Shown: piece by piece, positions 56,827 through 64,000 of the stretch
Layout of the letters: each line of letters starts with the position of its first letter
How positions within the stretch are numbered: the first letter of the stretch is position 1
Source: Paenibacillus sp. P25
Lineage (GTDB): Bacteria > Bacillota > Bacilli > Paenibacillales > NBRC-103111
Direction of reading: 5' to 3'
Length of the DNA: 64,000 nucleotides
Assembly (NCBI GenBank): GCA_024704175.1
Contig: CP085629.1
Coordinates: 1,116,001-1,180,000 of the forward strand
The notes under the pieces: generated by a model
Databases searched by the model: none
Told to the model about the DNA's origin: nothing
The model's input: only the letters and a program-made list of their open reading frames with translations
Translations under genes and position numbers: made by a program

Positions 56827-57525
56827 TTGGAAAATTTTGCATGTCTATATGTCATTCGCGGCGAGCCGTACCGATCGGGCACCTGCGTGAATCTGACCGC
56901 CGACGAAACGCTGGTGGGCCGGGTATCCAATCAGCTGACTCCGGATCTGGCCTTCACGAACGCTTTTATTTCCCGGCAGCATTTTGTTATCCGCAAAGAG
57001 CAGGACAAGGCGGTGCTGTACGATCTCGGAAGCCGACACGGAACGGAGATCAACGGGGTACGGGTAACGCCCCATAAACCTTATCCTCTTAACACATTTG
57101 ACATCATCAAGCTGGCCAAAGGGATGACTGTTCTCCATTTTTCTTATATGTTTGCCGATCAGACGATCGAAATCGAGCCGCTCAGCATTACCAGGCAGAT
57201 GGAAATTCCGGAGCTCCCGCTGACGATTCATTGGGAGAAAAGAGAATGCGTGGTGCAGGGCAAACGGATTCCGATGTCCGAAAAGGAATATTTGCTGATT
57301 CGCCTGCTTCATGAGAATGCGAACCGGCTTGTTCCGCTGGAGGAAATCAAGTCCAAGGTCTGGCCGGAGCGATCGCCGGGAGCGGAGGGCGTACCGGATG
57401 TGACCCTCGATGAACTCAACGCCCTGGTCTACCGGGTGCGCAAGAAATACGGCAAGGACACTTTTCTGATCAGCGCGGTTCGAGGCGGCGGCTACGTGCT
57501 TGAATCGGAATTGAAATCGTCATAA
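56827..57525 (+). CDS. FHA domain fused to an OmpR-type winged-helix DNA-binding domain
   Basis: A 232-residue cytoplasmic protein. Residues about 5-100 are an FHA phosphothreonine-binding domain: LVGRVSN, AFISRQHFVIRK and DLGSRHGTEINGVRV (the GR, SxxH and NG signatures). Residues about 130-230 are a winged helix: MSEKEYLLIRLLHENANRLVP, WPER and LVYRVRKKYGKDTFLISAVRGGGYVL, as in OmpR-family effectors. No receiver domain. It may read out Ser/Thr kinase (PrkC) signalling and bind DNA. TTG at 56827 follows CGGAGGG. It lies 19 bases before a murA-like gene, surely one operon. Intact. Confidence 0.9.
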   Translation: MENFACLYVIRGEPYRSGTCVNLTADETLVGRVSNQLTPDLAFTNAFISRQHFVIRKEQDKAVLYDLGSRHGTEINGVRVTPHKPYPLNTFDIIKLAKGMTVLHFSYMFADQTIEIEPLSITRQMEIPELPLTIHWEKRECVVQGKRIPMSEKEYLLIRLLHENANRLVPLEEIKSKVWPERSPGAEGVPDVTLDELNALVYRVRKKYGKDTFLISAVRGGGYVLESELKSS

Positions 57526-57544
57526 CGAAAGTGGGAATAACAGC

Positions 57545-58836
57545 ATGAAGTATATACAGGCGGAGTATTCAGGCCCGCTGAACGGAACGGTACATATACC
57601 GGGAGCGAAGAACAGCTCCCTGGCCCTGCTTGCGGTCGCCTGCCTTGCAGACGATATCGTCACGCTGGAGGGCATACCGCGCATTGACGATATCCGCGTC
57701 ATTGCCGGCATCGGCCGGGATATCGGCATGGAGCTGAAGCAGGAAGGCGGACAAGTCGTCATTGATCCGCGCTGGATTCACAGCGCCGTCATCGACCCGG
57801 GCAAGGCTTCCAGCTACCGGGCTTCTTACTATTTTGCAGGCGCGCCGCTGTCCAAGTTCGGCCGTGTGACGATCGGATTCCCGGGAGGGGACGACTTCGT
57901 ATCCCGGCCGATCGACCAGCATATCAAGATGTTTCAAGCGCTGGGGGCGCAGGTTCATATTCATAAAGATTACTACGTCGTGGAGGCCGGGGAGCTGAAG
58001 GGTGCGGATATCTTTTTCGATACCATCACCTCGGGTGCAACGATCAATGCGATGCTGGCGGCTGTGCGGGCGAAAGGCCGGACGCAGCTGCATAACGCGG
58101 CCGTGGACCCGGAAGTAGTTGATACGGCGACCTTCCTCAACCGGCTCGGCGCGCGGATTTATGGCGCGGGCACGGAGCGGATCCGCATTGAAGGCGTTCC
58201 CTACTTGAACGGGGAGCGCACGCGGTGATTCCGGACCGGCTGATCGCCGGAGCATTCCTGATGGCGGCCGGGCTACATGGCGGCAAGGTTACCGTCATGG
58301 ACGTCATTCCTGAGCATCTCGGGGCTTGCCTCGCCAAGCTCGAGGAGGTAGGCATGCATATCGAATGCGGCGAGAGCCATATTACGGCTTACGGGAGCGG
58401 GCCGCTCAAGGCCACCCGGGTCCGGGCAGGGATGTATCCCGGCTTCGCCACCGATTTGCAGCGACCGATGACCGCGCTTCTGCTGCAGGCCAAGGGCAAG
58501 AGCATCGTTACCGACCGCGTCTTCCCGAAGCGGTTCGCTCATGTGCCGCAGCTTCGGCGGCTCGGCGCAGAGATCGAGCTGCGCCAGGAGAGCGCCTTTA
58601 TCCGCGGCGGGCAGCCGCTGCAGGGCGGCTGGGTTCACGCCACCGATGTGAGGGCCGGCACCTGCCTGATCCTGGCCGGACTTGCGGCCGAGGGCAGTAC
58701 GTGTATCACGGGGGTCGAGCACATCGAGCGCGGCTACGAGGACGTGATCGGCGACTTCCGGTCGATCGGAGCGAAGATTTCCATGCGGGAGCTGGACGGG
58801 CAGGAGCCGCCTGGCCGGATACACACGCAAGGATAA
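57545..58836 (+). CDS. murA: UDP-GlcNAc enolpyruvyl transferase-like protein (MurA family) with Asp at the catalytic Cys position (frameshifted)
   Basis: MurA starts peptidoglycan precursor synthesis by moving enolpyruvate to UDP-GlcNAc. Lys22 and Asn23 lie in HIPGAKNSSLALL, Arg in SSYRASYYFAG, then PGGDDFVSRPIDQHIKMFQALGA. In canonical MurA that loop has PGGC; here the Cys is Asp at residue 116. Asp at this place is known in MurA enzymes that are naturally resistant to fosfomycin. The C-terminal half has ATDLQRPMTALLLQ, RFAHVPQLRRLGAEI and DVRAGTCLILAGLAA. One shift near 58,222 splits it. It follows the FHA regulator and is probably a secondary copy. ATG at 57545 follows GTGGGAA. Confidence 0.87.
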
Positions 58837-58841
58837 AAGCA

Positions 58842-58882
58842 AGAGCACCCCGTTAAGGATTTGACGGCGTGCTCTTTTTCTT
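58842..58882. terminator. Intrinsic terminator between murA-like gene and convergent nucleotidase
   Basis: AGAGCAC pairs with GTGCTCT, with an inner CCGT/ACGG step, followed by TTTTCTTTTTC on the plus strand. It starts 6 bases after the stop at 58836. Confidence 0.8.
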
Positions 58883-58887
58883 TTTCA

Positions 58888-59412
58888 TCAACGTAAAAAA
58901 TAATCTCGGACCTCGGGCCAGTTGTTCACCCGGACATAGCCGGTTTCGTTCATATTGTGCGGAGCGGTAAACAGAATCCCTTGACCGGCAAAGCGTTTGA
59001 AGTGACGGGCATTGTCATCTATAAGATAATCTGCGTGAATGATGCTTTTATCCCCGCAAAATACAAAATTCATATCGTTCAAAAATCCGAAATGTTCTTT
59101 CAACCATTCGTACTTAGCGCCAAAAGAAGCGGGGAATTCCATGGCGGCGGTCGTGATGAACACCTCATAACGTTCGCTCAGTTCCCGGATCACTTGCTGG
59201 CTGTCTTTCATTACATCCAAATCGCGGAAAAAGGTAGGATCTTGCAAGTAGGCAATAATTTCTTTCTGCAAATGAGGACGTAATTCCCGTAAACGGGTTC
59301 CCATCAAATCGTTCACCGTCAGATTCTCATGATAATCCCGATTAAACACCCGTAGATGCTTTGTGTTGAAATCGGCTACAACCTCGTCCATATCAATGGC
59401 AATTCTTTGCAT
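58888..59412 (-). CDS. 5'(3')-deoxyribonucleotidase-like HAD phosphatase
   Basis: A 174-residue HAD-superfamily protein: nucleophile box IDMDEVVADFN at the start, motif II FITTAAMEFPASFG, Lys region FVFCGDKSIIHADY and acidic motif YLIDDNARHF. This matches the NT5C-type nucleotidases that dephosphorylate deoxynucleoside monophosphates. ATG at 59412 follows GAAGGAGCGG; an in-frame ATG at 59448 is less well placed. Convergent with murA; not obviously linked to it. Intact. Confidence 0.88.
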   Translation of the reverse strand: MQRIAIDMDEVVADFNTKHLRVFNRDYHENLTVNDLMGTRLRELRPHLQKEIIAYLQDPTFFRDLDVMKDSQQVIRELSERYEVFITTAAMEFPASFGAKYEWLKEHFGFLNDMNFVFCGDKSIIHADYLIDDNARHFKRFAGQGILFTAPHNMNETGYVRVNNWPEVRDYFLR

Positions 59413-59561
59413 ATTCGTCCCCGCTCCTTCTATGTTATATGTTTCCATATCATATCACGAATCCATTGACCCGGTAACCCATCTTAGCAATCCAGAAGAA
59501 ATATGCGGCTTCCCGTTATGGTATCGTTAGCGTAGTTAAGACTTTCAAGGAGGAGTGCTGG

Positions 59562-60050
59562 ATGAGTCAAACCGAGCAGTTGATGGCCGAACTGAAACGC
59601 GAAGCGGAGTTAACCCGGAGCGTGCTGAAGCGGGTACCGCCCGACAAGCTTTCCTGGAAGCCGCATGCCAAATCGATGTCATTAGGTCAGCTGGCACTGC
59701 ATACTGCGGGCGTTCCGGGGTTCGTTGCGGAGCCGCTTCATGAGCCGATTCGTGAAGTTCCGGTTGTTCCGCTGCCCGAAGCGGCATCGGTGAGCGAAAT
59801 CCTTTCGGTGCTGGATGAACAATTGGCCGTTGCGGAAAATAGGCTCTTAGCGTGGGGAGAAGCCGGGCTTGCGGAGACTTGGAAGCTTACCCGCGAGGGC
59901 GTCCCGATCCTCCAGATGCCCCGATTCGACATGGTGCGTACCATCCTGTTCAATCATTGGTACCACCACCGCGGGCAGCTGACAGTGTATCTGCGGCTTC
60001 TGGATGTACCCGTGCCGTCCGTTTATGGACCGAGTGCCGACGAGTGGTAA
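59562..60050 (+). CDS. DinB-like (YfiT-type) four-helix metal-binding protein
   Basis: A 162-residue four-helix bundle. The metal triad is visible as His in LGQLALHTAGVPG and HxxxH in LFNHWYHHRGQLTVYLR. VPPDKLSWKPHAKSMS is a usual family segment. DinB-like proteins in Gram-positives include thiol-dependent transferases (bacillithiol users) and damage-inducible proteins; which this is cannot be said. ATG at 59562 follows AAGGAGGAG. No LexA site was recognised upstream. Intact. Confidence 0.85.
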   Translation: MSQTEQLMAELKREAELTRSVLKRVPPDKLSWKPHAKSMSLGQLALHTAGVPGFVAEPLHEPIREVPVVPLPEAASVSEILSVLDEQLAVAENRLLAWGEAGLAETWKLTREGVPILQMPRFDMVRTILFNHWYHHRGQLTVYLRLLDVPVPSVYGPSADEW

Positions 60051-60174
60051 AGGGCAAAGCGCCGCCATCGATGGAATGGAGGGGCAAGGCTTTCACTAAG
60101 CGCTCATGAATCTTAAACAATTGGTAACAGTCCGATGGCGCAAGATTCCAGCCCCGGCCCCAAAAGATAATAAA

Positions 60175-60203
60175 CGTGCCCATGATGTCGGGTGCGTTTT
60201 TTT
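60175..60203 (+). terminator. Intrinsic terminator upstream of the stalk-domain gene
   Basis: CGTGCCC pairs with GGGTGCG (two G-T pairs) around ATGATGTC, followed by seven T. It closes the DinB transcript, about 125 bases after its stop. Confidence 0.6.
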
Positions 60204-60270
60204 CTTTTTGCAACCTTTTCCAGCCGGCTGCGTTTACAAAATATACCATTCGGTTGGAGGTGCGCTATCA

Positions 60271-61011
60271 ATGAAAAAAGGCCGGTCTGTCATACTGGGA
60301 CTCTCGATTGCAGCTTTGACGCTTGGCGGCTTCGGTGCAGGGGTATACGCCTATAGCCAGATCAAGCTTGTGGTCAACGGAAAAAACATTTCAACGCCTA
60401 TTGAAGTGATGGACGGAACCAGTTATGTGCCTTTAAGGGCCGTTTCCGAAGCATTAGGGGCCCAAGTAACATGGGATGAGCATACGCAAACGGTGGAGAT
60501 CAGCAGAATGCCCGGTTCCCCGGTTGGTGCGGCAGCAAGCGCAATGGCAGACGGAGACGGAGTCTATCCGCTGAAATTGGAGATTCGGAGCGGTCCCATG
60601 CGCATGACGATTTCCAAGATCACTGTGACATCTGCTTACCAAGCGGCCCGTCAAAGCAGCCCGATTCGTGCCGTCGTGCTGGAAGTGCGCATCGAGAATA
60701 CATCACAGGAGGAAGTGCACTGGAATGTAAAGTCGGGTTCATTGGTTCTGAATACGAAAGAGTACATCCCAAATGCGCTGTTCCCTGCTTCAGGCGACGT
60801 CGACGGGGTGTTCGGAAGCCATGGAATCAAGGAAGGAAACCTCGTTTTTGAGCTGAAAGAGCCTCCCCAAAGCATTCATAGTATGACCTATATCCTGGAC
60901 GAGCCGCTCGGTAATGGAACGGATGTTCCGACATCGGCCGGGCCCAGTACAGCGGCTCATATTGTTCTTTCCCCGCGGCGAGGTAGGGCAAATGGAATCG
61001 GAAGCAGCTAA
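60271..61011 (+). CDS. Copper amine oxidase N-terminal (stalk) domain protein
   Basis: About 246 residues, secreted. Signal sequence MKKGRSVILGLSIAALTLGG, then KLVVNGKNISTPIEVMDGTSYVPLRAVSEALGAQVTWDEHTQTVEI, the copper amine oxidase N-like stalk domain widespread in Paenibacillus. The second half (LEVRIENTSQEEVHWNV, FGSHGIKEGNLVFELKEPP) resembles a DUF4352-like beta sandwich. The stalk domain here is not a copper enzyme. ATG at 60271 follows TTGGAGGT. The last 15 residues are Arg-rich and may be a small frame error near 60,970; an alternative frame would extend slightly. Confidence 0.82.
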   Translation: MKKGRSVILGLSIAALTLGGFGAGVYAYSQIKLVVNGKNISTPIEVMDGTSYVPLRAVSEALGAQVTWDEHTQTVEISRMPGSPVGAAASAMADGDGVYPLKLEIRSGPMRMTISKITVTSAYQAARQSSPIRAVVLEVRIENTSQEEVHWNVKSGSLVLNTKEYIPNALFPASGDVDGVFGSHGIKEGNLVFELKEPPQSIHSMTYILDEPLGNGTDVPTSAGPSTAAHIVLSPRRGRANGIGSS

Positions 61012-61123
61012 CGGTAGTTCTCCGGCTCCTTAAGCATACGGCACGGCCTAATTTGCATGAATTTCCGGGCGGGCGAATAGAGTAGATATGAGTATGCCAT
61101 GTGACTGCGGGGAGGATAAATCT

Positions 61124-61795
61124 GTGCACCAAGCAAAGGAATACGCCGCTTCCCTCGATTCGAACCTCATTGCCGTTTACCAGTCTCTAGTCGAAGCGAT
61201 CATTCCAGGGGCCCCCTTATCCGGGAGCCGGCCCTATCGAGTCGGTTGGAGCCGTAGAGCTCCATGTTTATGAATATTTGATTTGGTCGCTGGATCACTC
61301 GCTTTCCCTGCATTCGGGATTGAGCTTGACCGTATTCCGGCTCTCCTCGGCGACCGCAGCGTTACTTCAATCCGGAGCCGTACAGCCGCTGGCTTCCGGT
61401 AAAGCGCAATACCCTCCTGGGCCCCCTTCGCCGCAATTTGAGCCTGTACCGGGAAGCCCGTTTGCGCAGCTGGCTCCGGTGGATCGCATTCGTACGCTCG
61501 CCATGTTGGAGCAGCTTGACGTCGACCTGGGCGACCTTCCGCCCCCTTACCGGGACGACGGAGGGTTCGTGACGTATATGGTCAACTACCTGACCTATGC
61601 GACGATGTTCGGCAATTATTCGGAATGGTCCGCTTATGGAACAACACGTACGGCGACGCCGGCGGAGCGCAGACTGGAGTATTTCCCCTCAGCTGGCGGC
61701 AGGTCGGTTATCCCGGTGCGGCGAAGGGGTACAGGGCGCTGCGCGGTTTTCCGGCGATCATTAAGCATAAAGGAGGTGCTTCTTCGGATGCTTGA
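61124..61795 (+). CDS. Gluconate 2-dehydrogenase subunit 3-like protein (frameshifted)
   Basis: About 223 residues. HQAKEYAASLDSNLIAVYQSLVEAIIPGAP is the start typical of subunit 3-like partners of GMC oxidoreductases. GTG at 61124 has GGGGAGG 8 bases upstream, better than ATG 61088. A shift near 61,230 joins to PIESVGAVELHVYEYLIWSL; another near 61,685 gives LSWRQVGYPGAAKGYRALRGFP and a stop at 61793-61795, overlapping the next gene's ATG by 8 bases. It is expected to assemble with the flavoprotein encoded next. Confidence 0.78.
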
Positions 61796-63496
61796 TGCCG
61801 ATGTCATTATCATCGGTTCCGGTGGAGGCGGCGCCGTTGCCGCCAAGGAACTTGGAGAACTGGGGCTGAAAGTGCTTGTACTCGAGGCCGGACCCTTTTA
61901 CGGGAATAAACAATGGCCGAATCCGAACAAAGAGCGCGGGGGGAATGGAGCTCCAGCTATACGGATTTGGATGTAGGCATCTATAAAAAGGTTTACAATG
62001 CCCTCGAAAATAACATAAACGACGCGGTATCGGGCGCCTTCCGTTTTGGACCGGCCGATCGCCGCCGAACGCCCTGGCACCGGGTTATGCGGCAGAAAGG
62101 CGAAGTGTGGCAGGTGGCCGGTGTCGGCGGAACGACACAGCATTACTGGGCGCAATCGCCGCGCGCTTTCCCGGCGTCCGTCGACGGCGTTTGGCCGATC
62201 GGTTACCGGGAGCTGATTCCTTATTACGAAAAAGCCGAGGCCACTTTACCCGTTCAATATTCGCCGACGACTCCGAAGGAAGAACTGTTTTATTACGGAG
62301 TTAAAAAGGCGGGTTGGTCCTTCAACCCGTCGCTGGATACCGTTACCCCGGGCTACCGTCCGAACCCGAATGCGATTCTGCCTCCCAACCCGCACCTGAT
62401 GGACCCGAATTACTCGATGGATCAGCTCCACGAGATGGAAGGGTGCACGCTGAAAGGGCACTGCGTCAACGGTTGTAACGCCGGGCCTTCCGTAGATAAA
62501 ATCGCCAAACGGAGCACCCTGGTCAGCTACGTCCCTCTTGCCCTCAAGACCGGGAACGTCGCCATACGGCCCAATTCGTTTGCTATCAAGATTTTGACGG
62601 AGCAAGATCCGAAAGGGGAGGTCCGTGCAACCGGCGTCCGGTTTCGGGACACATGGACCGGAGAAATCGGTGAGCTGACGGCAAGGGTGGTTGTGATGTC
62701 AGCCGGCTGTATCGAATCGCCCCGGTTATGGTTCAATTCGGGACTCCCGCACAATGCGTGGGTAGGCCGAGGGTTAACCATTCATTATTTCGATTGGGTG
62801 GGCGGGGTGTTCGATGAGAAGGACCTGATGAGCATTCTTGGCTCCCCCTCCGTTTATCCCTACATGGGGCACACTTCCGGTGCGAGAGTCGATATTCCCG
62901 GGATCGGGGTATTCCAGGTTTCCTGTTTAAGCCCTGGCTTGATGTCCTATTTGACCTATGGTTTCAGTGAAGCCGGATACGATGCCTTCCGAGCCCCTGA
63001 ACCGGGAGAGCCCTGGGATATTCGCGGAAAGGTCGTCGGCCCGGCTCTAAAAGAGCTGATGCTGAATTACAGCCGGACGATGACGTATTTGCTTCTTACC
63101 GACGACGATACGCTCTATCACAACCGGGTGGAAGTGGATCCCCTGCTGAAAGACGAGCACGGACCCATCCCGGTCATCCACTACAAGCCGAACAAGCGAA
63201 CCTTGCAGCGGCGCGATCAGCTGGCCAGATATTCATGCGAATCCTTGCTGCAGGCCGGCGCCAAGAAGATCATCCGGACGGATTCGCCGACCGGCTGGTC
63301 GCTCCATATCGAAAGCACGATGCGGATGGGCTACGTGGTGGATACGAATTGCGAGGCGTATCAGGTCAAAAGGTTGTATATCGCCGATAACAGTGTGCAT
63401 TATAATGGAATCGGCGGTCCGAATCCGACGCTTACGACGCAGGCGCTCGCTACACGGACAGCGGAAAAGATCGCCCAAACCTACTTTAGCGGATAA
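61788..63496 (+). CDS. GMC-type flavin oxidoreductase, gluconate 2-dehydrogenase-like (frameshifted)
   Basis: About 569 residues. FAD motif DVIIIGSGGGGAVAAKELGELG, EAGPFYGNKQWPN, then a shift near 61,935 into WSSSYTDLDVGIY. The family continues with VGGTTQHYWAQSPR, CTLKGHCVNGCNAGPSVDKIAKRSTL, VVVMSAGCIESPRLW, and the C-terminal active-site His/Asn region HIESTMRMG and GGPNPTLTTQALATRTAEKI. ATG at 61788 follows AAAGGAGGTG and overlaps the subunit 3 stop. Substrate, probably a sugar or sugar acid, is unknown; the electron acceptor subunit is not local. A terminator follows. Confidence 0.88.
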
Positions 63497-63517
63497 GAGA
63501 AACCGAATAACCGTTGC

Positions 63518-63553
63518 AAAAATCAGGATCGTGGAAATCCTGATTTTTTTTAT
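63518..63553 (+). terminator. Intrinsic terminator after the GMC oxidoreductase
   Basis: AAAATCAGGAT pairs perfectly with ATCCTGATTTT around CGTGGAA, followed by further T. It begins 21 bases after the stop. Confidence 0.88.
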
Positions 63554-63562
63554 GCTTTCAAA

Positions 63563-63646
63563 TTAACTGATGGAAACCGAATAATAAAGCACGGCTCCCG
63601 ACAAAAGAACGATCATTACAAAGGCCAGCATTTTCCATAAGCTCAT
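63563..63646 (-). CDS. 27-residue single-helix membrane peptide
   Basis: ATG at 63646 has GGAAGGAGATGGGG directly upstream, a very strong ribosome binding site. The peptide begins MSLWKMLAFVMIVLLSGA and ends YYSVSIS: one hydrophobic helix and nothing else. It is divergent from the germination gene at 63,791. I know no family for it; the strong site and compact frame make a genuine small protein likely. Confidence 0.6.
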   Translation of the reverse strand: MSLWKMLAFVMIVLLSGAVLYYSVSIS

Positions 63647-63790
63647 AAACCCCATCTCCTTCCGGCTTCTGCCTATGTATTAGGATTGCACCGCCTGATG
63701 GGAAAACATACCGTTTATCAAACGGCGGCACCCTTGGAAAACTTAGTATGAAGATCCTGCTTATACTAACGACATAAAGGTGTGCCGCGC

Positions 63791-64000
63791 ATGTTTTATA
63801 AGAAAAACTTATCCGGACTGCTCGAGAAGTCGCTGGATCACTTCACCTACCGGAATGAAGCCGGGCTGAATGAAAATCTGACGGAGAACGCCCAGTTGAT
63901 TCGTCAAGTGTTTTCTAACTGCTCCGATCTAGTCCTGCGGAGTATAACTTCTACCACAGGTATCCAGGTCATGATCGTCTATTTGAGCGTCTTGGTCGAT
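63791..64000 (+). CDS. GerA-family spore germination protein, N-terminal part (cut by window edge)
   Basis: The first 70 residues of a GerAA/GerKA-type protein: SLDHFTYRNEAGLNENLTENAQLIRQVF, NCSDLVLRSI and VMIVYLSVLVD. These match the cytoplasmic N-domain of germinant receptor A subunits (LxxN-x-x-IKxxFxNxxDxVxR and Y-x-x-GLVD-like ending). The receptor sits in the inner spore membrane and triggers germination. ATG at 63791 follows AAAGG. Upstream, TTATACTAA resembles a sigma-G -10 but lacks a good -35 spacing. The B and C subunit genes would lie beyond the window. Confidence 0.85.
   Translation, partial: MFYKKNLSGLLEKSLDHFTYRNEAGLNENLTENAQLIRQVFSNCSDLVLRSITSTTGIQVMIVYLSVLVD

Noticed and set aside
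63750..63790. Sigma-G promoter for the germination gene
   Set aside because: TTATACTAA resembles a -10, but no suitable -35 lies at the right distance; not strong enough to list.

Overview
The window reads as chromosome of a spore-forming, plant-polysaccharide-degrading Firmicute, most likely Paenibacillus or a close relative. The reasons are strong GGAGG ribosome binding sites, Gram-positive intrinsic terminators and riboswitches, a GerA-type germination gene at the right edge, a YesM/YesN-type sensor and AraC regulator beside a sugar ABC transporter, an LTA-synthase-like sulfatase, and several glycoside hydrolases for plant cell wall material. Most of the window is GC-rich. About 2 kb (roughly 2,980-4,960) is visibly AT-rich, carries a stray lspA, and is bounded by inverted-repeat intergenic elements.

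Layout. 1-2,934: end of a cut-off gene, a GH29 fucosidase and a D-2-hydroxyacid dehydrogenase. 2,980-4,960: AT-rich islet with lspA and an unknown gene. 5,135-13,459: MFS exporter, secreted amidase with SLH-like N-terminus, orphan sensor kinase, and small zinc/cysteine, acidic and one-helix proteins. 13,786-17,354: BmrC/BmrD-like heterodimeric exporter. 18,590-21,830: divergent biotin ECF transporter (ecfA1, a fused ecfA2-ecfT, and bioY) around a BirA operator. 21,964-25,179: SDR, citrate synthase, BASS transporter. 25,195-27,177: ABC-F ribosome-protection gene behind a three-codon leader and a terminator that also buries its ribosome binding site. 27,471-29,073: guanine riboswitch in front of an FAD-dependent dehydrogenase. 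29,186-33,297: CoaX-like protein, membrane protein, luciferase-like oxidoreductase, metallo-beta-lactamase-fold hydrolase, His/Tyr-repeat protein. 33,477-34,068: c-di-GMP-I riboswitch in front of a CheY-like regulator. 34,698-38,215: a second heterodimeric ABC exporter. 38,763-42,768: GH95 and GH28. 43,002-45,133: divergent YeiH-family/LysR pair. 45,412-54,510: sugar ABC importer, two-component system and GH2 beta-mannosidase. 54,649-59,412: small membrane protein, sulfatase, FHA-winged-helix regulator with a MurA paralogue that has Asp at the catalytic Cys position, and a 5'-nucleotidase-like gene. 59,562-64,000: DinB-like, stalk-domain protein, GMC oxidoreductase pair, one-helix peptide, start of a gerA-type gene.

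Functional themes are plant polysaccharide use (GH29, CE8, GH95, GH28, GH2, sugar importer), drug and envelope defence (MFS, two heterodimeric exporters, ABC-F, Cys-to-Asp MurA, extra LspA), and RNA- or ligand-controlled expression.

Important caution: at least two dozen otherwise well-conserved genes are split by one or more single-base frameshifts, often in G runs. Because this hits almost every gene class, I read it mainly as uncorrected sequencing indels and annotate each broken gene as one CDS. True pseudogenes cannot be separated from errors without raw reads. All family assignments come from motif recognition by eye, without database searches.
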